Below, piece after piece: positions 57,401-64,000 of a DNA stretch of 64,000 bases (its first letter is position 1; every line of letters starts with the position of its first letter). The notes under the pieces were generated by a model, which was given only the letters and a program-made list of their open reading frames with translations, was not told the DNA's origin and made no database searches. Origin of the DNA: Astropecten irregularis (taxonomy: Eukaryota > Echinodermata > Asteroidea > Paxillosida > Astropectinidae); contig OZ020249.1 of the NCBI GenBank assembly GCA_963971285.1, forward strand, positions 8,928,001-8,992,000. Reading direction: 5' to 3'. Both the position numbers and the translations under genes were made by a program.

Positions 57401-60400
57401 AAACCTACACGTTCTTGGATTTGATACGATACCCAAATCTACGGAAAAAGATGCTGAATATTTATTTCAACTGGTAATACTTAATTTCACTGTTAAAGGT
57501 AGTATCATTCTTTGGTTTCTATCCAAGAAATACAGATTCATGGGCAAAAATATCAAGACCGATACAGTAATAGTCATATGTGAAAATTTCAGTCCCATAC
57601 GTACGGTGGCCACTTTTTGAGAAAACAGCCACAGTAATTCTTAAGCCTTTTCTCTGTTATTTTTTATCTTTTAAAAGATAAAAAAGATTTCCGGTCGTTG
57701 TTTTACCAATTTCTGGATAAATACATCATTTCAGGCGGAAACATTTTAATGGTACGTTTCTACCACCACCATCTTAATACCCTGTAAGGTATACTTAAAT
57801 CTGTGAACATTTCTGTTTTGGTTTCTCAAAACAAAATACTTAAGAAATACTGTGGCTGTTTTTCACTGTTTTCTCAGAAAGCGGGCACTGTATGGGACTG
57901 ACATTTTCACAGATAATTGTTAATGTATCTGTCTTGATATTTTTGCCCATGAATCTGTATTTCTTTGATAACAAAACCAAAGAATGATATTACCTTTAAG
58001 AACTGGATAACAACAAATGTTCTCTACAAATCAGCAAGATCAATGATAGTATACGATTCTTTTAGTTGAAATTGTATTCAGTTGTTTAATTCAATTATAT
58101 TTATTTTGTTTATTTGTTTGTTTGAATTTGTCAGGGTGAGCAACAATTTGGTGTACTACGGCCTGTCGTTTTTCACCGAGGAGTTGGGGCAGAACCCGTA
58201 CCTGTCTTTCTTCCTCTCAGGAGCCGTTGAGATCCCTGCTCTGATCCTATGCCAACTTCTCCTAGGCAGAATCGGTCGTAAATGGCTCATCTTCTCCTTC
58301 ATGACAATAGGGGGCGTTTCACTGCTCTGCGCTATGGCAATACCTACAGGTACAGTTGGACATTTTACAATATCCGTGTTTATGATAGCATGCACGCTTT
58401 GGTCAAATTTATGAATAATTATGGATGAGCAGTAAACTTGCTCATGTAATTATGCGTTTATACAGGGTGTCCCAGAAAAAATACGCTACACTTTGTCGTT
58501 ACCCATTATGTTAAAATTTAATTGTTTATCACTTCACGATTCAGATGATGTAATACGGCCATGTCTTGGCTATCACCATGTTGAATGTAAGCATATTGAG
58601 GCTGAAATTATTGAAAATAATATTATGACCAATGAAACAGTACTCCTTAAAAACAAATTTGCAAGGATAACACGCATAGTGGTCAATACACACATAATGT
58701 GTATGAAAGAAAAATGAAAAAAGGGTTTTGAGGTTGGGTAATTCAGTCTTAGTTTTTTCACTCAATTTTAGTTAAATTGTGCTCAAATTCTAGATGGTTA
58801 TAGCCAAGATATGGTTGTATCAAATATCTGAATCTTGAAGTGGTAAACAGTTTAATTTTCATATAATAGTTCTCGACACAAAAAGTGTTGCGGTTTTTTG
58901 GGGGACACCCGGTATATATACAGAGGGTTTCACCAGTTTCAATCGTAAGGATTCGGGAAATTGACCCTTGATGACATTTTTAGATTTCCGCATATTTATT
59001 GACATTTTTTTCCAGCGCTATATAATAAAAGCGTTTTGTTTGTTTTTCCGAATTAATGCAAAATAGCTATTTAAGTGGCGAAAGTATTTAAGTACAAAAT
59101 TTGCTTAGCATGAAACGTCTTACTTGATCAAACACGATTTATAAAACCAACCCAATTTCCATGTGATGTTTACTGCTTTGTTCATTGTTTGCTGAGCATA
59201 AGAAGGAGTTTCGTCTGGCATACTGATTTTATTTACCATGGTTTTTGGTGCTTAAGCAAGTTTGGTGCTTAAGCAGCTGTATACAAATTAACCCTGGTCA
59301 CAGCTTTTAAGAACAAAGACAAGTTTATTGGAAACGACTACCGTTAGTATCACAGTGGACACGCCTGTAAACCCAGGGGCCAATTTCATAAAACTGTTAA
59401 GCACAAAAATTTGCTTAGCACAAAAATGTCTCGCCCAATAAAACAAACCACCATTGAAAATTCAATTTGATATTCATGGTCAGCGAACAACAGCCAAAGA
59501 AGAATCACAAGTGATACACAACACATGGAAATTTGGTTGTTAACCCTGTTTTTATTAAGACAGAAATGTCATGCTTAGCATATTTTTGTGCTTTACAGTT
59601 TTATGAAATTGGCCCCTGCCGTACGCCTAGGCGGACTGAATACGAACAGAATGCGTCTTCGTCTTGGCTCTGATTCATCGTGGTTCTGCTCTTGTTTTGT
59701 CTCCCTCCTCTCTCTCTCCAAGACATGAAAACGCTGATTCTTGTGATTGCTATGATCGGCAAGCTCTGCATAACAGGCTCATACGCAGTGGTGTATCTCT
59801 TCGCCATCGAGCTCTTCCCTACCCCAGTCAGGTAAAAGTCAAACAAATCCTTCTTAAAGGTAGTATCATACTTCGGTTTTTATCAAAGAAAGACAGATTC
59901 ATGGGCAAAAATATCAAGACAGATACAGTAACAGTCATCTGTGAAAATTTCAGTCGCATACGGTACCCACTATTTTAGAAAACAGTGAAAAACAGTCACA
60001 GTATTTCTTAAGTCTTTTCTCTTTTATTTTTGATCTTTTAAAAGATCAAAAAGATTTTCAGTCGTTGTTTTACCAATTTCTTGATAAATACACCATTTCG
60101 GGCAGGAAAATATTAACGTTAGGTTTCTACCACCACCATCTTCATACCTTGTAAGTTATACGTAAATCTGTGAACATTTCTGTTTTGGTTTCTTACCAAA
60201 GTATATAGCTTTGGAACTGTACTCTCCACTTACAGTGCTTCAGGTACACTGGAGGAAACCTTGGTTTCATCGTCATACATGATACTGACTAACGTCTCTG
60301 TCCTCAAACAGGAATGTAGGTGTTGGCATGGGTTCCTTTGTAGCTCGTATCGGCTCTATAGCATCTCCTTACGTCCTCCTCCTGGGTGAATACACCTTCT

Positions 60401-62234
60401 TCCAGCTTCCATTCCTAGTGTTTGGAGCCTTCGCTCTGGTAGCTGGCCTCCTGACGCTTCTGTTGCCTGAGACCTTAGGAGAGAAACTGCCAGAGACTAT
60501 GGAGGAAGGGGAGGCATTTGGCAAGTAAGGACATTTTGGTGTTGGTGGTCAGATTATCTGACTCAGATAGGTATACTGGTGATGAGGAGGAGTTGGAGTT
60601 GGAGGAGTTGAGGGGAAGAGGTGACGGAAGGGGAGGCGTTTGGCAAGTAAGGAATTTTTGGACGTGAGTGGTCAGAGGTGATAGGTATCATGGTGATAAG
60701 GTGAGTTCTTGGAAGATGAGGAGTTGAGGGGAAGATGTGATGGAAGGGGAGGTATTTGGCAAGTAAGGGCTTTTGGGACGTGAGAGGTCAGAGATGATAG
60801 GTATACTGGTAATAAGGTGATGGGTGCTTTGAAGCCGACGAGTTGAGGAGAAGATGTGATGGAAGGGGAGGTATTTGGCAAGTAAGGGCTTTTGGGACGT
60901 GAGAGGTCAGAGATGATAGGTATACTGGTAATAAGGTGATGGGTGCTTTGAAGCCGACGAGTTGAGGAGAAGATGTGATGGAAGGGGAGATATTTGGCAA
61001 GTAAGGGCTTTTGGGACGTGAGAGGTCAGAGATGATAGGTATACTGGTGATAAGGTGATGGGTGCTTTGAAGCCGACGAGTTGAGGAGAAGAGGTGATGG
61101 AAGAGGAGGCATTTGGCAAGTAAGGGCTTTTGGGACGTGAGAGGTCAGAGATGATAGGTATACTGGTGATAAGGTGATGGGTGCTTTGAAGCCGACGAGT
61201 TGAGGAGAAGAGGTGATGGAAGAGGAGGCATTTGGCAAGTAAGGGCTTTTGGGACGTGAGAGGTCAGAGATGATAGGTATACTGGTGATAAGGTGATGGG
61301 TGCTTTGAAGCCGACGAGTTGAGGAGAAGAGGTGATGGAAGAGGAGGCATTTGGCAAGTAAGGACATTTGGGCGTGAGCGGTTAGAGGGATATGGTATCT
61401 GAATCTGAATAGTATCTGGTACACCGGCTTCTTTCACTGCATAACACCCCAATTTGAATTTCTCAGACTAAAGACTCTGTAAATCGCTATATTACGTGAT
61501 TAGGGGCAAGCTTTTGCTTATAGGTAAATAACAGACAATATGCAAACTAGGCTTATTGACACAGTCATTGTTGAGTGCACATGAACAAATCATGCACAAC
61601 AGACGTCTTGCACCAATGCACTGTTCATAATGGATAAGAATGGCACAAAGGAACCAGTCCATTCCACGTATCACTATACCAAAGCTTGCCCCGAATCATG
61701 TGATATAGCAACAGAGTTTTTTAGTCTGGGAAATTCAAACTGGAATGTTCATATGAAATTGAAAGTAAACTACTCTGTGAAGATACTTTTCAGATTTAAC
61801 TCGCAAATGGCTTATTAATTAATTTACATACTACAAACAATGATTTTGTTAGGTAATTTGTCAACTCATTTCATTTTAATTGGCATTTTATTTCAAATTT
61901 AATCATAAAATAACCACAAGGGAAACTGGCTGAAATTAAAGTCATTGAAAAGTGACCAAAGAAAAATTGACTGGAACGGGATTCGAACCGGTGACCTCCT
62001 TTGATCAATTTTCAATGCCATTTTATTTCATTTGTTTCTATTTTGTTTTCGTACACGAGGAACATGACTCTTAAGGATATCTTCAAGCTTCCAAACTGCC
62101 GTCAGACCTACGAGACCGTGGACGATGACAACCAGTGCGAGGTCAACGGGAACGCTGCCAAGGAACATGAGAATAAATCCTTCGATATGGAGATGGATGT
62201 TATAAGTCATGACGTGGGCACACAGACGGTATAA
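43090..62234 (+). CDS. SLC22-family organic ion transporter, 590 aa
   Basis: Ten exons with consistent phases: 43090-43467, 51849-51995, 53722-53833, 54568-54736, 55848-55998, 57370-57473, 58135-58349, 59723-59831, 60312-60524, 62060-62234. The SLC22 family (major facilitator superfamily) moves organic cations, zwitterions such as carnitine, or anions across the plasma membrane with 12 membrane helices. Evidence: the large extracellular loop after helix 1 (residues about 35-125) with glycosylation-type NCT and NAS; the loop-end [17 protein letters not shown]; the MFS motif [11 protein letters not shown]; the intracellular [12 protein letters not shown] after helix 6; [13 protein letters not shown] at helix 7; and ELFPTPVRN near helix 11. 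The tail (about 533-590) is acidic and soluble. Length and ten-exon layout are normal for the family. Exon 9 would end in a TAA four bases after the splice donor if not spliced. Substrate cannot be deduced. Confidence 0.92.
43491..43637. repeat. Palindromic element just after SLC22 exon 1
   Basis: GGGGTTCCTGAAGTTTAGTA and its near complement TACTAAATTTCAGGAACCCC enclose GCTTCTACTCACCT / AGGTGAGTAGAAGC. It starts 23 bases after the donor. The centre contains a strong donor-like AGGTGAGTAG, so it could act as a decoy. Confidence 0.8.
43688..44358 (+). mobile_element. MITE family A remnant broken by two insertions
   Basis: Right part of family A (TTTTACTCTTTTCTTGATAA, TTTCTACCACCACTATATC, ATACCCTGTATAAGTT). 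It is interrupted at about 43790 by GGGGCGGATCCAGGGGGCGT sequence and at 44077-44315 by a palindrome with ends GGTAACGGTGTACAAGCAGG / TGTACACCGTTACC. A's final part resumes as ATATTACCAAAGTAGTACC. Confidence 0.55.
44646..45186. repeat. CG-rich palindromic element
   Basis: GGTCACATCTGCTCACATTTGC at the left pairs with GCAAATGTGACC at the right. The interior is CG-rich and repeats GCGGCCGCCGTA / TACGGCCGCCGTACG motifs, unlike the AT-rich surroundings. In SLC22 intron 1. Confidence 0.7.
45254..45868. mobile_element. Palindromic element hosting a family E copy
   Basis: GCAGAGTGCATGTACGTGTAC and TGTACATGTACACTCTGC form the ends, and GGTAACATGTTGCCCC / GGGCAACATGTTACC the subends. A family E-like stretch begins at about 45340 (CCAATTTTATAGAGCTGCTT). 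Confidence 0.65.
45924..46297 (+). mobile_element. MITE family A, copy 12
   Basis: TTAA-AGGTAATATCATACCATGG at the left; CCAAAGTATGATACTACCTTTG at the right. SLC22 intron 1. Confidence 0.85.
46298..47011. other. Intronic stretch, no feature recognised
   Basis: AT-rich. A direct-repeat-like AAACAAACACAAACACAAAC run is near 46982. No exon or repeat family can be supported. Confidence 0.4.
47012..47445 (-). mobile_element. MITE family C, copy 5
   Basis: TACAGGGTGTCCCAGAAAAA at the left; GTGTTGCGTTTTTTGGGGG at the right without the terminal TGTCCCTGTA. Core in reverse orientation. Confidence 0.8.
47446..48626. other. Intronic AT-rich stretch with simple A/T runs
   Basis: Contains AAATAAATAAA-type low complexity at about 48090-48160 and an A run at 48303. 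No gene or family recognised. Confidence 0.4.
48627..48944 (-). mobile_element. MITE family A, copy 13 (right-truncated)
   Basis: GGTAGTATCATACTTTGGTAAG at one end. It runs through ACTTACAGGGTATGAAGATG and TTTTTGCCCATGCATCTGTA and stops at TTTCTTTGA, lacking its last terminal repeat. Confidence 0.8.
49095..49575 (+). mobile_element. MITE family B split by family D
   Basis: B begins ATTGGTAAAAGGCACAGAAC; D occupies about 49163-49316 (ATTTCACCAAACTCTTCGTA ... GGCTTCGTGAAACCGACCC); B resumes with GAAAATCGGACATTCTGAG and ends GTATGTTATACCAACCC. Confidence 0.75.
49576..50558. other. Intronic stretch, no feature recognised
   Basis: Short reading frames only (the longest 89 codons starting at 49555), without motif or splice support. 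Confidence 0.4.
50559..50794. mobile_element. Palindromic element with family G inserted at its centre
   Basis: TATGGTGGACACAATGGGAG and CCTATTGTGTTCACCATA are the outer arms, with GGGCGCTGTTTG / CAAACAGCGCCC inside. Family G copy 5 (50610-50739) sits at the middle. Confidence 0.8.
51165..51295. repeat. Family H element, partial
   Basis: CCAATCACAATTCACGG, GTCGACAAA, then TTGTGATTGGCCGACGCG and TTGGAGGCGCACTGTTC match family H without a G insert. Confidence 0.6.
51319..51741. mobile_element. Family P palindromic element with expanded hexanucleotide array
   Basis: The ends GGGGGTTTACGAAACGGAGG and CCTCCGTTTCGTAAACCCCC are perfect inverted repeats. Inside, GGCTCA / CTCATG hexamers repeat over about 51340-51560 and give long open frames in several phases that are not genes. 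It lies about 110 bases before SLC22 exon 2. Confidence 0.85.
52145..52250. mobile_element. Palindromic family I, copy 5
   Basis: TAATGGGAGACTTTGGAGAA at the left, GACTAGAAGTCTCCCATT at the right; the right arm is shortened. SLC22 intron 2. Confidence 0.8.
52251..53067. other. Intronic stretch, no feature recognised
   Basis: Includes an imperfect repeat of AACGTTTATG near 52930 and short frames. No domain or family recognised. Confidence 0.35.
53068..53668 (-). mobile_element. tRNA-derived SINE, copy 3, split by family E
   Basis: Reverse orientation: tail ATAATAATAATAAT near 53071, body GGGGAGTATACAGCCCCGGC and CGTCTTGCCCAAGGACGCAA, and a head whose minus strand reads GTGGCCAAGTGGCC and GGGTTCGAATCC. 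The family E copy at 53281-53521 interrupts it. Confidence 0.85.
53281..53521. mobile_element. MITE family E, copy inside the SINE
   Basis: AGAGGCCAATTTCATAAAGC at the left and TTTATGAAATTGGCCTCT at the right. It replaces the CACC-TGGGTGAA junction of the intact SINE. Confidence 0.85.
53877..54392 (+). mobile_element. MITE family M, copy 4, joined to an E-related end
   Basis: TTAA-AGGGTCTATGCAATGGG at the left. The M right end is missing; after CCAAAATAAGATTTTGATGC the sequence switches to AAGCAGCTCTATGAAATTGG, an E-type end. SLC22 intron 3. Confidence 0.75.
54857..55305 (+). repeat. Four-copy tandem repeat, ~132-bp unit
   Basis: Units start GCATGTTRATTCGTCC at about 54857, 54992, 55124 and 55256 (the last partial). 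Each has TTTGAGAAAGATCCTGCTRT, GGTCGAAACGTCAGAGCC, AAGCAGTTTA and TCTGGCTGCGACTTT. In SLC22 intron 4. Confidence 0.85.
55451..55745. mobile_element. Composite family H element carrying family G, copy 2
   Basis: CACAATTAGTGCGCCTCCAAG and GGAGGCGCACTATTGTGAAT are the H ends. G copy 6 (55539-55668) lies after GCGCATCTGCAAAG and before TATGATTGCCC, the same place as in 30431-30931. It ends about 100 bases before SLC22 exon 5. Confidence 0.8.
56270..56620 (-). mobile_element. MITE family B, copy 7 (eroded)
   Basis: GGTATTGGTAACATAC near the start, ATTTTGATCTCGGGGTAAG in the middle, TCTATCATGTATTATGCATT at the end. SLC22 intron 5. Confidence 0.7.
56891..57265 (+). mobile_element. MITE family N, copy 2
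   Basis: TTAA-AGGGATGGTACATAATAGG at the left and CCAGTTCTGTACCATCCCT-TTAA at the right. It ends about 100 bases before SLC22 exon 6. Confidence 0.9.
57493..57999 (+). mobile_element. MITE family A, head-to-head compound copy
   Basis: A full-length-like A (TTAA-AGGTAGTATCATTCTTTGG ... TCTGTTTTGGTTTC) is followed at 57826 by a second, inverted left half (ACTTAAGAAATACTGTGGC ... CCAAAGAATGATATTACCT-TTAA). It starts 20 bases after the exon 6 donor of SLC22. Confidence 0.85.
58461..58914 (-). mobile_element. MITE family C, copy 6
   Basis: TACAGGGTGTCCCAGAAAAAA at the left; GGGGGACACCCGGTA at the right. SLC22 intron 7. Confidence 0.85.
59083..59618. mobile_element. Two family E-type elements in SLC22 intron 7
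   Basis: 59083-59290 is a diverged E relative (TTGCTTAGCATGAAACGTC ... CTTAAGCAGCTGTATACAAATT). 59378-59618 is a clean E copy with ends GGGGCCAATTTCATAAAACTG and ACAGTTTTATGAAATTGGCC. Confidence 0.75.
59854..60207 (+). mobile_element. MITE family A, copy 15
   Basis: TTAA-AGGTAGTATCATACTTCGG begins 22 bases after the exon 8 donor. The right end stops at TTACCAAAGTATA without the last ACCT-TTAA. Sense orientation. Confidence 0.85.
60500..61375 (+). repeat. 119-bp minisatellite copying the end of SLC22 exon 9
   Basis: GGCAAGTAAGG, which in exon 9 (60520) spans the splice donor, recurs at 60642, 60758, 60877, 60996, 61115, 61234 and 61353. The last five intervals are exactly 119 bases. Each unit includes GGAAGRGGAGGYATTTGGC (the exon end) followed by intron sequence GGACGTGAGAGGTCAGAGAT. 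The minus-strand open frames here are products of the repeat, not genes. Confidence 0.92.
61915..62000 (-). repeat. Fragment of the tRNA-like repeat
   Basis: CCAAAGAAAAATTGACTGG and GGGATTCGAACCGGTGACC match the repeat at 33557. It lies about 60 bases before the last SLC22 exon. Confidence 0.65.
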
Positions 62235-62690
62235 AGGTGACAAACATAAGCTCATTGGAGCGTTTGAAACAAACCATACTTACCCCAAAAGCCGTTTAAA
62301 AGTGTTCTGTTCGATATTTAGTGGGTTTTTTTTCATTGTACCGTTCAATATGAAGGGCTTACAAATGGAATTTGTCGGTTTACAGCAGAACTATCAGGAG
62401 GCTTAATTAATTATTTTGGGTGAAAACTTGTAGCACCCCAAATTGGTTGCTTATTATTTATTTTGATTATAATCTTATAGGAGTTAGCTTTGATACCAGA
62501 TTTGGGGATGATTGGCGATTTTTCACTGTTAGTAGCTTTAATAGGCTATTTATCCAGTATTTGCTTCCAGTATGTATTTATACGAAAGGATTTGCTTTGT
62601 TTGTTTGTTTGGTTTGGTTTGGTTTTGATGATTTGATTTTTAGAAAAAATATTTGGAAGTTATTTTTTCAGAGTAGTAATCAGTGTGTTC
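62235..62690 (+). other. Presumed 3' untranslated region of SLC22
   Basis: No further exon is visible. No AATAAA is seen within the first few hundred bases after the stop, so the transcript end is not placed. Confidence 0.3.
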
Positions 62691-62694
62691 GAAG

Positions 62695-63060
62695 GATTCA
62701 CAATATAGTGCGCCTCCAAGAGTTTACTACGCGTTGGCCAATAACAATACACGGGTTTACACCTTGGCGGCCATCTTAGATTTTGATCGCAACTTCAAAA
62801 CGAGGCACTCCCACGCATGCGCATTTTTCGAAGTGTAAACCCGTCCATTGTCGAAGACAATACACAGGTTTACACTTCGGCGGTTTTGATGGCGACTTCA
62901 AAACGAGGCACTATCACGCATGCGCATTTTTAGAAGTGTAAGCCCTTGTATACGGAATTTGTCGACCTATTGCGCATGTATAGAAAGGGTTGAGCGATTA
63001 TGAGCATTGTGATTGGCCAATTCGTTGCAAACTCTTGGTGGCGCACGTATTGTAAATCGC
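62695..63060. mobile_element. Family H element with doubled family J insert
   Basis: H ends TAGTGCGCCTCCAAGAGTTT and AACTCTTGGTGGCGCAC. Inside, J-type sequence occurs twice (ACACGGGTTTACACCTTGG at 62750, ACACAGGTTTACACTTCGG at 62862), each with AACGAGGCACT and ACGCATGCGCATTTTT. Confidence 0.75.
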
Positions 63061-63384
63061 CATTATTCTAAATACCCAGAATTGAGGGTTGTACATATTA
63101 TTAGTACAATGGCTCCAAATTCAGTCTGCATATTTTGGGCACTGGCAAATGTTGTCTGCTCGTGTCCAGAAAATTAACAATTGATTGGCCAGACATTGCA
63201 GTAGTTTTGTCGGTAGTGTACAGTAATGGTCACTTCTGTAGCTTGACCATTAGAGGTCCGCTAGAAATATTATCCGGACATTATGCCCCATAGGCCTAAA
63301 GAACGATCGAAGAATGAAATCTATTTTCTTATAACATTGTAGTGCCTTATTCAAGGTGAGTAGTACGGGTATACGCAGGGCTGC

Positions 63385-63843
63385 TTTATCAATACCAAAG
63401 ATTATATAGCGCCGCGCGCAAGATGGGGAACTCTCCACTGAAACGCGTAATCGCCATGGGCGCCATTCTGGTGTGAGGGCGGGCGCTCGGTGTACTGAGT
63501 TTCGATATCATGATGTCAGCGATGTGTTCAGTACTTGCAAAAGTAGGTCCTGAAAACCACAAAAAATCGCAGTTTTCATATTCAGTGGCTTCACACGAAT
63601 GTCAAATATTTCTATTTACAATAAACAATTGGTTTCAATCGAATTCGGGCCAAAATTTTGCCTAACCGTGACTCCCCTTTTCCTTGATAACTCTCCCAGC
63701 CCCCATTAAGTCCCGTGTACATACAAACTACTCGCCATTTTCACACCAGAATGGCGGATCGCTACCTCCATACAAATTCACGTGCGCCCTATGGTCAGTT
63801 ATCCATCTTGCGCGTAGCGCTTATATAATCTTGGATCAATACA
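63385..63843. mobile_element. Long palindromic MITE near the window end
   Basis: TTATCAATACCAAAGATTAT and ATAATCTTGGATCAATA are the ends; CGCGCAAGATGG / CCATCTTGCGCG and CCATTCTGGTGTGA / TCACACCAGAATGG pair inside. About 460 bp, no coding content. The remaining 157 bases to the window end show nothing I can name. Confidence 0.75.
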
Positions 63844-64000
63844 CCGATCCAGTAGGCCACGCCCCTTGACAAATTGACCAATCACAGTAAACGCCATTTT
63901 GTCCAACAGAATGTTCTAAATGTTGTATTCGTTACTGCACATTTTTCCTTTGCGTTTACTTTGGTTTCGTAATGTACAAGGCGATTATTTTACAAACCCG

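Noticed and set aside
60672-61424. Series of minus-strand frames repeating [17 protein letters not shown]
   Set aside because: They are antisense readings of the 119-bp minisatellite; the unit is not a multiple of three, so each copy ends in a stop.
1-64000. Retroviral, LTR, Polinton or LINE remnants
   Set aside because: No reverse transcriptase, integrase, capsid or polymerase-like frame and no long terminal direct repeats were noticed; all repeats look like short non-autonomous DNA elements or SINEs.

Overview
The window is animal nuclear DNA: AT-rich, with GC-richer coding exons bounded by GT/GC...AG splice sites and long introns packed with short palindromic DNA transposons (MITEs) and tRNA-derived SINEs. 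The recurrent TAGGCCTA motif, the MITE density and the gene types suggest a marine deuterostome, most likely an echinoderm. This is inference; no species is proven. I saw no reverse transcriptase, transposase, capsid or integrase reading frame, so the repeats appear to be non-autonomous.

Four gene models could be assembled exon by exon with matching splice phases. (1) About 5.1-8.8 kb, plus strand: a very small, unrecognised gene whose three coding exons join in frame into a 73-residue basic protein. (2) 10.06-18.65 kb, minus strand: a secreted cysteine-rich CAP/CRISP-type protein with added EGF-like, ShKT and C-terminal Cys-rich modules, eight exons, one of them with a GC splice donor. (3) 23.7-31.2 kb, plus strand: an intact seven-exon gene of bacterial-type creatinase (creatine amidinohydrolase), 463 aa, with an Arg/Ala-rich N-terminal extension that looks mitochondrial. 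(4) 43.1-62.2 kb, plus strand: a ten-exon SLC22-type organic ion transporter, 590 aa.

Between and inside the genes lie at least fifteen repeat families, named here with letters. A, B, M and N begin and end in TTAA next to AGG...CCT-type ends (piggyBac-like target choice). C is a TA-flanked mariner-like MITE. D, E, G, H, I, J, K, L and P are palindromic elements, often nested. Three copies of a tRNA-derived SINE are present. A 3.6-kb tandem array at 36.0-39.6 kb has Helentron-type ends. A 119-bp minisatellite after SLC22 exon 9 copies the end of that exon with its splice donor seven times. The 31.2-43.1 kb interval contains a diverged segmental duplication and the Helentron array but no gene I can support.

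Creatinase (degrading creatine to sarcosine and urea) lies upstream of an SLC22 transporter on the same strand. Any functional link is speculation, because the genes are 12 kb apart and SLC22 substrates cannot be read from sequence. The CAP protein would be secreted and is transcribed convergently with the small orphan gene.
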